Shown here: positions 1 through 5,465 of the stretch, piece after piece
How positions within the stretch are numbered: the stretch's first letter is position 1
How the letters are laid out: every line of letters begins with the position of its first letter
DNA from: CAZSNT01 sp964607765
Lineage (GTDB): Bacteria > Verrucomicrobiota > Lentisphaeria > Oligosphaerales > JABHEG01
Assembly (NCBI GenBank): GCA_964607765.1
Contig: CAZSNT010000283.1
Location: forward strand, 1 to 7,402
Length of the DNA stretch: 7,402 nucleotides
Reading direction: 5' to 3'
Translations under genes and position numbers: made by a program
The notes under the pieces: generated by a model
What the model was told of the DNA's origin: nothing
The model's database searches: none
What the model saw: only the letters and a program-made list of their open reading frames with translations

Positions 1-2
1 AG

Positions 3-770
3 CTTGTATCTATAAGTTATCACAAAAGCCCTAATCTGCAACAGCCTCGCTCGCGGCACTACAAGCCAGAATTGGGCCGATGGCTGAACCGGGATCCGAT
101 TGGGGAGAGGGGTGGATTGAACCTGCTGGCCTTCGTGCGGAACCGAACAACATCGGTCGCGGATGCGCTCGGGCTGACTCCCGAGTTGTCCCTTCCACCC
201 GGCCTCTTCGATCCGCGTTCGCCCTCAACCCCTCCGATTCCGCCCCCCCCTTCGCCGGACGCCCCTGGCACGATCTGGATACCAGGCGATGGCGGCACGC
301 CCATGCCTATCACACGGCCTGACGTGCCTCCCTCAACTCCCAGTCATAGATTGAGTCGTGGCGGCCTATTTGCTGCTGAGCTTTGCTGTATGTGGGCCGC
401 GTGCGGCTTCGACGACACCAAGTTTGGCTCCGCGCTTGGTGCGGGCGTAACTGCCGCTAGGGAAGCCCATGCGAGGTACCCTCCCTCAACGCACGGAGCC
501 GAAAACAACGCCTACCGCCACTGCCGTTGGCTGTGTGGAATGACTAGGTGGTTTGGGGGCGAAATGGCTCTCAGAGTGGCGGGTTGCCATGAGGGTCTCG
601 GCGCGGGCAGGAACGATGTGGGAGACTCGACACTCGATGAGCATAACAACCATGCCGGCGTTCACCTGGGAGAGGGAGCTGATCCGTGCGATGTCGCTTG
701 CAGCGCCGAGCTGGCTTCGAACGGGCTCCTATGGCTACGCACAGGCGATCCCCGACCAGTGCTGCCCTAG
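3..770 (+). CDS. Rhs tip fused to putative NAYRH/DEHNN-type toxin domain, 5' incomplete
   Basis: The frame is open from the window edge, so the gene may start upstream; the only in-window start candidates are weak (CTG 36, TTG 72). Numbered from TTG 72, residues 1-34 are an Rhs core tip (GRWLNRDPIGERGG to DALGL). In Rhs proteins the PxxxxDPxGL motif marks where the C-terminal toxin is cut free; here the Pro after Asp is Ala. Residues 38-92 are a Pro-rich linker with a run of prolines. Residues about 98-232 form a compact domain with NAYRHCRW (146-153), HE (173-174) and STLDEHNN (186-193) plus eight cysteines. From memory this resembles DUF6973-like domains with NAxRHxxW and D-x-HNN motifs found at polymorphic-toxin C-termini. 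His and Asp suggest an enzyme, but the activity is unknown to me. The stop lies 23 bases before the next gene, a likely immunity partner. Confident as an Rhs tip fusion, moderate on domain family. Confidence 0.75.
   Translation, partial: LVSISYHKSPNLQQPRSRHYKPELGRWLNRDPIGERGGLNLLAFVRNRTTSVADALGLTPELSLPPGLFDPRSPSTPPIPPPPSPDAPGTIWIPGDGGTPMPITRPDVPPSTPSHRLSRGGLFAAELCCMWAACGFDDTKFGSALGAGVTAAREAHARYPPSTHGAENNAYRHCRWLCGMTRWFGGEMALRVAGCHEGLGAGRNDVGDSTLDEHNNHAGVHLGEGADPCDVACSAELASNGLLWLRTGDPRPVLP
45..173 (+). repeat. Rhs tip repeat, copy 0 (leader missing)
   Basis: This is the fourth and left-most copy of the Rhs tip block. Similarity to the other copies starts around the RHYKPELGRW codons and runs to the D-x-L-G codons. 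The bases before about position 45 do not match the leader of the other copies and are AT-richer, so this copy has either lost its leader or belongs to a longer rhs gene to the left. Confidence 0.7.
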
Positions 771-793
771 ACTAACTCGGGAGCCTACAGGCT

Positions 794-1162
794 ATGGCTC
801 AGGCGAAGAAAGTAACCAAGGGGCGGACCTGTCTCATGGTAGCCGTGTGCTTCGGAGTCGCGACTCTCGCTGTGCTGCTGCTGTTGCCACCGGGCCCTCA
901 TTTCCCTGCGAACGTCGATCTCATCAAAGCCGAGTTCTCGGACTTCCCTGACTGGGTTGAGACGGAGCGGGAAAGGACAGGCTCATATCCGGAGCGAATC
1001 CCGGAGCGGTTCTATGACCGTGCCAGGAAGTTCGGCGTGGAGGTGCTTTACGGCCGAACGGAAGATGGCCAGAGATGCGGGATCTGCTTCGGTGACTATG
1101 TCCTCAATGGTGCTGTACTCCATTGGAACTCCGAGGGCCGAAGGTGGACGGTCGACAACTGA
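794..1162 (+). CDS. Small membrane-anchored protein, candidate immunity protein
   Basis: The product has 122 residues and I do not recognise a family. A basic N-terminus (KKVTKGR) is followed by one hydrophobic stretch at about residues 12-32, ending in PPG, which suggests a single membrane anchor or uncleaved signal. The remaining roughly 90 residues are soluble, rich in charged and aromatic residues, and end in a GDYVLNG and HWNSEGRRWTVDN stretch. The ATG at 794 is preceded by a weak GGGAG about 10 bases upstream. It lies just downstream of the Rhs-tip toxin gene in the same orientation. Position and size fit an immunity gene for that toxin, and a membrane anchor would fit protection at the envelope; this role is inferred from context only. 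After the stop there is a short GC-only palindrome (1168-1181) with no T-tract. Confidence 0.6.
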   Translation: MAQAKKVTKGRTCLMVAVCFGVATLAVLLLLPPGPHFPANVDLIKAEFSDFPDWVETERERTGSYPERIPERFYDRARKFGVEVLYGRTEDGQRCGICFGDYVLNGAVLHWNSEGRRWTVDN

Positions 1163-1286
1163 GTGACGGCCCCGGGGGGCCAGCGGGTCAGTCCTGCGCG
1201 AAGCCACTTTCCGCTCAACCGAGTGATGCAGAAGCCGGCAGAGAAATCCTAGGTTCCTTGGAACGCAGTGCCCTGTGCGCACTCGC

Positions 1287-1315
1287 TTGCATCCGCCCCA
1301 ATCCCCCCGCATCTT
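1287..1315 (+). promoter_or_regulatory. Promoter-like motif pair in leader A
   Basis: TTGCAT and CATCTT are separated by 17 bases, 33 bases before the ATG at 1348. Each hexamer matches the sigma-70 consensus at only 3 of 6 positions. The support is that the 17-base spacing is kept in all three leaders although the spacer sequence differs. Speculative. Confidence 0.3.
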
Positions 1316-1334
1316 ACCTTCACCCGGGACCATG

Positions 1335-1340
1335 AAGAGG
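1335..1340 (+). promoter_or_regulatory. Ribosome binding site for unit A tip (conserved in B and C)
   Basis: AAGAGG lies exactly 7 bases before the ATG at 1348. The same hexamer at the same distance occurs at 3816-3821 (ATG 3829) and 6940-6945 (ATG 6953). This decides the start of the orphan tips and argues that they can be translated independently of an upstream rhs gene. Confidence 0.65.
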
Positions 1341-1347
1341 CGGCACC

Positions 1348-2094
1348 ATGTATGCCCTGAACTGGCAGACAACGCAACGGCCGAAGCGCCGATGTCAACG
1401 GCAAGCTATCGAGCCTGATATTCGTGGTGACGGTTCAGAAGTGCAAGTTACGGGCTTTCGATACTACTCGCCGAAAATGGGCCGATGGCTGAACCGGGAT
1501 CCTATTGGGGAAGAAGGTGGAGTTGGGCTCTACGGCTTCTGCACGAATTCCCCGCTGGGCTCCGTCGATCCGCTTGGGAAGAGGTCCTATCTGCCGGTAG
1601 GCGCGGGGGTGTGGGTCTTCATTTCCGGCGCAGTGGCCCTTTACAATAGGTATGTTGACGACTGGGCTGACTGGAACACAAAGCGGCGGTGGTGCAACTC
1701 GCTACGCTGTGCCTGGCAGGGAAGGGCAGATACGACCAGTTCCCTCCCGAGTGTACTGAGTCATGAAGTAAGCAACAGCTCCCAGAAGTATCTCTTCTGT
1801 AGATACAGACTCGACTGCGGGTCCGTGGTGGTAATGGAGACTGCCAAGGAGTTCGCCAAGGCTCTGGCGCACTCCGTGCCTGGCTCCAGCCTGACAGGTC
1901 CTCCACCAACGTCCCCAGATGACCTTGTGAGAGGGTTCATCCAGTCGAGCTTTGGGAGATCCGTCAAGACCGCCTATAAGCTGCTAAGCTCGGTCCATGA
2001 AAGGCCTTCCCATTACGTCGCTACATACAGGTCATTTGAGTATCCCGTTGATGCTGATATCTGCTACCCCAGCTTCGTGGCTCAGAACTACTGA
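1348..2094 (+). CDS. Orphan Rhs tip with unrecognised C-terminal domain, putative toxin
   Basis: The product has 248 residues. Residues 1-36 are an N-terminal extension shared with units B and C. Residues 37-78 are the Rhs core tip: FRYYSPKMGRWLNRDPIGEEGG, LYGFCTNSP, then PLGSVDPLGK (69-78). That last stretch keeps the P-x4-D-P-x-G pattern at which Rhs proteins release their toxin, and it is the best preserved of the four copies here. The variable part starts at 79 with a hydrophobic stretch (about 81-99), then a Trp- and Arg-rich segment (RYVDDWADWNTKRRW), then a soluble region ending in YPSFVAQNY. I recognise no catalytic motif. The ATG is chosen because of the conserved AAGAGG. By position this is a toxin cassette; its partner could be the LRR protein downstream or a tiny ORF at 2101. 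The Rhs tip is certain; toxin activity is inferred. Confidence 0.75.
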   Translation: MYALNWQTTQRPKRRCQRQAIEPDIRGDGSEVQVTGFRYYSPKMGRWLNRDPIGEEGGVGLYGFCTNSPLGSVDPLGKRSYLPVGAGVWVFISGAVALYNRYVDDWADWNTKRRWCNSLRCAWQGRADTTSSLPSVLSHEVSNSSQKYLFCRYRLDCGSVVVMETAKEFAKALAHSVPGSSLTGPPPTSPDDLVRGFIQSSFGRSVKTAYKLLSSVHERPSHYVATYRSFEYPVDADICYPSFVAQNY

Positions 2095-2100
2095 CTGTGG

Positions 2101-2253
2101 ATGAGAGCACGCCCAACCATCGCCGGGACACGGCTTTCCCTGACAGACACGGTAGGGCAGATCGTCAAGCACAATGGCGGCTCGATCCTCAGGTTGTTCT
2201 GCTGTACGCTCCCCAAGCCAGATGGTCTGCATCGCGCCTGGCGGGCATGGTGA
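2101..2253 (+). CDS. Small hypothetical ORF (50 codons)
   Basis: An ATG six bases after the preceding stop opens a 50-codon frame that ends inside the 2239-2262 hairpin. The translation (MRARPTIAGTRLSLTDTVG and onward, ending HRAWRAW) has G or C at most third codon positions, which suits the genome better than the alternative GTG frame at 2097-2282. There is no Shine-Dalgarno sequence and no recognised family. It could be a small immunity gene, a fragment of one, or chance. Confidence 0.25.
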   Translation: MRARPTIAGTRLSLTDTVGQIVKHNGGSILRLFCCTLPKPDGLHRAWRAW

Positions 2254-2262
2254 TGCCCGCCA
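2239..2262 (+). terminator. Strong hairpin, terminator-like
   Basis: Two perfectly complementary 10-base arms (TGGCGGGCAT and ATGCCCGCCA) flank a GGTG loop. CGGGGTTT follows, so the T-tract is short and the call as an intrinsic terminator is weak. It separates the Rhs-tip gene from the LRR gene about 110 bases downstream, implying that the LRR gene may have its own promoter. Confidence 0.4.
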
Positions 2263-2371
2263 CGGGGTTTGAGAGTGGCTAGAGGGGAGCGGCAAACAGC
2301 GGTAGCGCGCGCCCTGTAGGAACGCCCAGTTCGTTCCTGCACTTCCTTCGCAACACGCCTAGGAGAAGACC

Positions 2372-3451
2372 ATGAGGCATCCGAGAGGAAAGCTCCTGTT
2401 CTGGTTCTGCCTGCTTGGGATGCTGCTGGTTGCCACAGCCACTTTCCTGTTCACGCGCTCGCGATCGGTCGGCAGTGTGACAGTGACGGCCAAGGGGACA
2501 CTGGAGCTCGACTGTCGAGGACTCAGAGATCTCCCGGCCAAAGCACTGGCGAGTCTACCGAAGGAGCAGGTTCTTTGCATTGTCTTGGATGACAACAAAT
2601 TCGAGAGGCTTCCAGAATCGCTACTGGAGTTTCCGAATCTGTCTGCGCTCTGTGTTCGGCGCAACAGACTCAAAGCGCTCCCTGAATGGTTAGCAGATCT
2701 ATCACGTTTGGAGCGTATATTCCTCGAACACAACAGTTTGGTCGAGTTGCCCAAGTCTTTCTGCCAACTGTCGCATTTGGAGGCCTGCAACCTGAGTCAC
2801 AATCGCCTAACTCGCCTTCCTGACGACATCGACAGGCTTGCGAGCCTGAGAATACTGTACCTCAGGGGCAATCGCCTGACCGAACTCCCAGAGAGCATCC
2901 ATTCATGCAAAGGGCTTGAAATTCTTGATGTCAGTGGAAATGCGCTCCGTGCTCTACCAGGCGGTGTACATGGCCTCAGATCGCTTAGGAGGCTCAACCT
3001 GAGCTGTAACCAACTGAGGTCCCCCTCGCCATCGACGATGGACGAGAGCTTGGTGGTGCCCCATCTCGCCGTTGTTGATCTCTCGGACAACCGACTCAAG
3101 TCGGTTCCGCATTGGGTCTTCAACTGTCCCAGGCTCCGGGAACTGTGGTTGCCGAGAAACTGCCTCTCGGAGCTTCCCGAGCACGTTGGCCGATTGACGG
3201 AACTGAGACGGCTCGAGCTGGCCTTCAACCGAATCCAGCGAATTCCATCCTCGATCAGCCAGCTCTCTAATCTCGAGCGACTAGACGTGAGTATGAACCG
3301 TGAGTTGGCAACTCTCCCTGAGGGGCTTTCGAAACTGATGAATCTGAAAGAACTGTCTGTCATAACCACACGCGTCCCCTATTCTGAGGTAAAGCCACTG
3401 TCCGAACGTGGTGTGAAGGTCGTCTGGGGCCACTTGGCGCCTTCTCAGTAG
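2372..3451 (+). CDS. Membrane-anchored leucine-rich repeat protein
   Basis: The product has 359 residues. AGGAG ends 6 bases before the ATG and fixes the start. Residues 8-27 are strongly hydrophobic (LLFWFCLLGMLLVATATFLF) between basic flanks, a signal anchor. Residues about 68-333 hold eleven to twelve leucine-rich repeats of about 23 residues with the pattern L-x-x-L-x-L-x-x-N-x-L-x-x-L-P. Repeat 7 (about 205-230) carries a four-residue insertion rich in Ser and Pro, and the last repeat is degenerate. LRRs form curved binding surfaces and there is no enzymatic domain, so the likely job is protein binding, probably at the outer face of the inner membrane. It sits between a putative toxin gene and repeat R1, the slot held by a small membrane protein in unit B, so an immunity or binding-partner role is plausible but inferred. 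The LRR assignment itself is firm. Confidence 0.85.
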   Translation: MRHPRGKLLFWFCLLGMLLVATATFLFTRSRSVGSVTVTAKGTLELDCRGLRDLPAKALASLPKEQVLCIVLDDNKFERLPESLLEFPNLSALCVRRNRLKALPEWLADLSRLERIFLEHNSLVELPKSFCQLSHLEACNLSHNRLTRLPDDIDRLASLRILYLRGNRLTELPESIHSCKGLEILDVSGNALRALPGGVHGLRSLRRLNLSCNQLRSPSPSTMDESLVVPHLAVVDLSDNRLKSVPHWVFNCPRLRELWLPRNCLSELPEHVGRLTELRRLELAFNRIQRIPSSISQLSNLERLDVSMNRELATLPEGLSKLMNLKELSVITTRVPYSEVKPLSERGVKVVWGHLAPSQ

Positions 3452-3454
3452 TGC

Positions 3455-3770
3455 AGTGGTGAAGTGGTCCAGGAACTTTCGGGACTGATGGATGGCAGCC
3501 ATTTCTGAGGTCCTGCAGGGCACGTTCGTGCCGACGGACTCGGGGATTTCGGCGGAGAATCCGACGCAACGGGACCAAATCCGCCATTCTGAGCGCCCCA
3601 CACCCCAACGACGGCACAACGAGGGCGTAGTCATCCTGCAGCGGCTGATGGGAAGCCGGAATCGCAGGCGACACCTACGCCACTTCCTGGAGTTCGACGA
3701 CCGGCCGATGCTTGCGGCCCTCCAGGAATGAGACCACAAGCTCGAACTTCGCGCCGGGATCGCCACTTGC
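3455..3770 (+). repeat. Unit-end repeat R, copy 1
   Basis: It begins just after the LRR stop codon and ends at the ACTTGC that also starts leader B. A second copy lies at 4623-4943. The best-conserved core (3582-3691 versus 4761-4870) matches at 103 of 110 positions by my hand count; the 5' third is more diverged. No frame on either strand shows mainly silent changes between copies, so the open frames across it (for example 3492-3731 on the plus strand, or minus-strand frames) are probably chance. It fills the gap between the LRR gene and unit B. Confidence 0.8.
3624..3681 (+). other. Nested hairpin in repeat R1
   Basis: Three stems nest in 58 bases: GGCGTAG (3624-3630) with CTACGCC (3675-3681), CCTGC (3635-3639) with GCAGG (3664-3668), and CGGCT (3642-3646) with AGCCG (3654-3658) around the loop GATGGGA. 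In R2 the middle stem becomes CCCGC with GCGGG, a compensatory T-A to C-G change; all other stem bases are identical. It could act as structured RNA or as folded single-stranded DNA. Confidence 0.55.
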
Positions 3771-4059
3771 ATCCGCCCTCAACCCACCCCATCTTACCCA
3801 CACCCGGGAGACCTGAAGAGGCGGAACGATGTATGCCCTGACCAGCCAAGCCAGAACCAGGCCGAAGTGCCCATTTCAAAGGCAAGCTATCGAGCCTGAT
3901 ACTCGCTATAGGAGCTCAGAAGTGCAAGTTACGGGCGGTCGTTACTACCACAGCAACTTGGGCCAATGGCTGAACCGGGATCCGATTGGGGAGAGGGGTG
4001 GGCCGGACCTCCTGAGAGCCTTACTCAACGCCTCCCCGCAGTTCTACGACTCTCTGGGC
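3766..4059 (+). repeat. Conserved leader plus Rhs tip repeat, copy B
   Basis: Same block as at 1286 and 6892: CTTGCATCC, a 63-base leader, ATGTATG and the tip. This copy abuts repeat R1, sharing the bases ACTTGC, whereas copies A and C have unrelated upstream sequence. Confidence 0.85.
3767..3795 (+). promoter_or_regulatory. Promoter-like motif pair in leader B
   Basis: TTGCAT, 17 bases, CATCTT, at the same place as in leader A although most spacer bases differ. Each hexamer is a weak sigma-70 match. Confidence 0.3.
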
Positions 4060-4191
4060 GAGAGCTGCTGCGGCAGGCGCGGCATTGGGGGCGGAACCGA
4101 TGAGGGACGTGGTACCCCAAGACCGTTTGGCTCACGTTCACGCCCTTCTCCGTGTCCCGGTGATGATATGGTCAGCGGCTTCCCCCTGTGA
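3829..4191 (+). CDS. Orphan Rhs tip with short tail, toxin domain absent or lost
   Basis: The product has 120 residues. Residues 1-36 are the shared extension and 37-77 the Rhs tip (GRYYHSNLGQWLNRDPIGERGG to YDSLG). The tip is drifting: GQW replaces GRW, the usual NLYGF is DLLRALL, and the DPxGL cleavage motif is DSLGE. Only about 43 residues follow, rich in Gly, Arg, Pro and Ser, with no foldable domain or motif I recognise. The start rests on the conserved AAGAGG 7 bases upstream. I read this as a cassette whose toxin has been deleted or frameshifted. Another frame (ATG 4100 to stop 4228, 42 codons) also stays open across the tail and might hold a remnant. The membrane protein that follows would be the surviving partner. 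Confidence 0.6.
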   Translation: MYALTSQARTRPKCPFQRQAIEPDTRYRSSEVQVTGGRYYHSNLGQWLNRDPIGERGGPDLLRALLNASPQFYDSLGESCCGRRGIGGGTDEGRGTPRPFGSRSRPSPCPGDDMVSGFPL

Positions 4192-4194
4192 GTT

Positions 4195-4212
4195 AGCAGG
4201 GAGGTCCCTGCT
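4195..4212 (+). other. Perfect hairpin after unit B tip
   Basis: AGCAGGGAGGTCCCTGCT is fully self-complementary apart from the centre (seven paired bases with an AGGT loop). It starts three bases after the stop of the tip gene and lies ahead of the membrane-protein gene. There is no T-tract, so it is not a standard terminator; it may stabilise or separate the messages. Confidence 0.4.
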
Positions 4213-4293
4213 CAACGGCGGGAAGTGAGGATGGCGTTCTCGCTCGATCCCCTCCCCGCCTTCCGGGGACTGGCCGTGCGCAAAGGAACTCTC

Positions 4294-4626
4294 ATGGCTG
4301 TTCTGAAATGGGGCTCCCTGGCTCTTTCCGTGTCTGCGTTGTTTGTGAGTGTCTACACAGTGACGTGGATCGTTTGGCTTCGTGCTGTCTCCCCTGGATT
4401 CGGCGAATTCGACTTTGTCGGCGGATTGCTCTCACTTGTCGGCCTCCCGCTCTGGTTTCTCTCGATGCCTCTTGCCGTTGCCGCCCTGCTTTGCTCCCTG
4501 GGAACGCTGGCGTGGACACAGCGTGATCGGTATGCGCGGATGAGTTTCGCTATGGCGTGTGCAGCTTTCATCCTTGTCTCTGCGCGAGGATGCTCAAAGG
4601 CTGAAATCCTATTCTCTGTGCTGTAG
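4294..4626 (+). CDS. Small multi-pass membrane protein, candidate immunity protein
   Basis: The product has 110 residues. I chose the ATG at 4294 because AAAGGA ends 6 bases before it; an in-frame GTG at 4225 or ATG at 4231 would add 23 or 21 residues that look non-native. Hydrophobic segments lie at about residues 8-30, 43-74 (long enough for one bent or two short helices) and 84-100, so three or four membrane passes are likely. The short loops include TQRDRYAR. I recognise no family. It follows an Rhs tip and precedes repeat R2, the slot taken by the LRR protein in unit A. Small multi-pass proteins often protect against toxins acting at the inner membrane, but here the toxin is missing, so the role is inferred from position only. 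Confidence 0.55.
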   Translation: MAVLKWGSLALSVSALFVSVYTVTWIVWLRAVSPGFGEFDFVGGLLSLVGLPLWFLSMPLAVAALLCSLGTLAWTQRDRYARMSFAMACAAFILVSARGCSKAEILFSVL

Positions 4627-4943
4627 TGGTGTGCTGGCCCAGGGACTTTCGGCGCTGATGAATGATAGCCACTCTCGGGGCGGATTCCGGCAAGGGAATC
4701 GCGCGGATCTTGGGAGTTTGAGCAGGACATCCCGCGCAACTCGTCCAGCCCCGTCGTTTCCGCCGTTCTGAGCGCCCCACCCCCCAACGACGACACAACG
4801 AGGGCGTAGTCATCCCGCAGCGGCTGATGGGAAGCCGGAATTGCGGGCGACACCTACGCCACTTCCCGGAACCCGACAACGGGTAAATGCCTGCGGCCCT
4901 CGAGAAACGAGACCACGAACCCGACCTCGATCCCGCGACTTGC
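4623..4943 (+). repeat. Unit-end repeat R, copy 2
   Basis: Second copy of the repeat at 3455. Similarity begins within the last codons of the membrane-protein gene, so its stop codon lies inside the repeat, and ends at ACTTGC (4938-4943). In copy 1 this point joins directly to a leader and Rhs tip; here it runs into unrelated sequence. The 5' part has a local hairpin (GATTCC 4683-4688 with GGAATC 4695-4700) roughly where R1 has a different one (GGCACG with CGTGCC, 3519-3532). Confidence 0.8.
4803..4860 (+). other. Nested hairpin in repeat R2
   Basis: Same three-stem fold as in R1: 4803-4809 with 4854-4860, 4814-4818 with 4843-4847, and 4821-4825 with 4833-4837. The middle stem is one pair longer here (A4819 with T4842), and C4816-G4845 replaces the T-A pair of R1. 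Confidence 0.55.
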
Positions 4944-5092
4944 TCTTTTCTCTGCGCTGCAGTTTGCACTTCAGGTCCTGAGGCCGTACTCCTGGTTGTG
5001 GATGGAGGAAACCAGAAGCGATGGCATTCGTTGATCACAAACAGAACGGTCTGCTTCCTGGACGAGAACCCCTTTGTGGTCGCGCGACGAAA

Positions 5093-5119
5093 CTGTTTGG
5101 TCTGTTTGGTTCTGTTTGG
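5093..5119 (+). repeat. CTGTTTGG short repeat, cluster 1
   Basis: Three copies of CTGTTTGG at 5093-5100, 5102-5109 and 5112-5119, separated by one and two bases. Confidence 0.75.
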
Positions 5120-5168
5120 TAGCCGCTTTTCTCGTTTAAGTAATTTCTGGACAATCGGTTACATCGCT

Positions 5169-5192
5169 ATGTTTGGCTGTTTGGCTGTTTGG
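5169..5192 (+). repeat. CTGTTTGG short repeat, cluster 2
   Basis: Three head-to-tail 8-base units: ATGTTTGG (5169-5176), CTGTTTGG (5177-5184) and CTGTTTGG (5185-5192). It repeats the motif of the cluster 50 bases upstream and lies about 270 bases before the AlbA-type gene. Confidence 0.75.
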
Positions 5193-5465
5193 CCGGGAAG
5201 GGATGAAAGGCTGGAACGCGAGAGAGCGGGCAGTTTCATAACTACACCAAATGGGCCTCGTTTTTGGGCCGTTTCGTGCCTGGACCAGCCCGCAGCACTA
5301 CGCCTATGACGCGTCGCTATCGCTCCTCCCCTGCGGCCCCCGTCTCCTGCAAAATGAACCCCAGCAGCCCCGCAGCGCTGACCAAGAGCGGCCCCGTTTG
5401 CATCACTCCGCTGGTCACGGCATTGTACGACACCCCCTCCGGTTGCCTGTCTTGGAGCTTGTCAA

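Larger units (their letters stand above)
1286..1578 (+). repeat. Conserved leader plus Rhs tip repeat, copy A
   Basis: The block starts sharply at CTTGCATCC and runs through a 62-base leader, the ATGTATG start and the Rhs tip to the D-P-L-G codons. The same order and nearly the same spacing occur at 3766 and 6892, while the upstream sequences differ. GGCAAGCTATCGAGCCTGAT and TCAGAAGTGCAAGTT are identical in all three copies, third codon positions included, which points to recent copying, gene conversion or selection on the nucleic acid itself. Confidence 0.85.
4944..5465 (+). other. Intergenic region without a convincing gene
   Basis: This stretch joins R2 to the AlbA-type gene. A 140-codon frame (4887-5309) starts inside R2 and runs through the short tandem repeats, so I regard it as chance. 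A 72-codon frame (5251-5469) overlaps the next gene by ATGA but is composed of low-complexity Pro, Arg and His. Bases of about 5085-5250 are poorer in GC than the neighbours. No tRNA or clear promoter was seen. Confidence 0.5.

Noticed and set aside
553..951. 132-codon ORF overlapping the toxin and its neighbour
   Set aside because: It lies in a different frame across two better-supported genes; its sequence shows no domain, while the toxin frame keeps clear motifs.
1168..1181. GGCCCCGGGGGGCC palindrome as a terminator after the first candidate immunity gene
   Set aside because: The loop is very short and no T-tract follows; it may simply reflect GC-rich sequence.
2097..2282. 61-codon GTG-started ORF after unit A
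   Set aside because: It shares the region with the ATG-started frame at 2101-2253, which has better codon third positions; its C-terminal end is only the translated hairpin.
3582..3691. R repeat hairpin as an integron attC site
   Set aside because: Length, position after the coding part of the unit and asymmetric stems resemble attC, but there are no RYYYAAC and GTTRRRY core boxes at the ends in either copy, and no integrase gene is in the window.
3492..3731. 79-codon plus-strand ORF in R1, and minus-strand ORFs at 3281-3772, 3360-3674, 4353-4853 and 4568-5038
   Set aside because: They cross the R repeats. Comparing the two copies, changes are mostly residue-altering in the frames I checked, the frames run into unrelated sequence or over real genes, and no family is recognisable.
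5093..5192. CTGTTTGG units as a CRISPR array or replication iterons
   Set aside because: Units are 8 bases with 0-2 base spacers, far from CRISPR repeat-spacer dimensions, and no replication gene or cas gene is present.
4887..5309. 140-codon ORF downstream of R2
   Set aside because: It begins inside the repeat, is translated through the CTGTTTGG repeats (giving Cys/Leu/Phe-rich sequence), has no ribosome site and matches no family I know.
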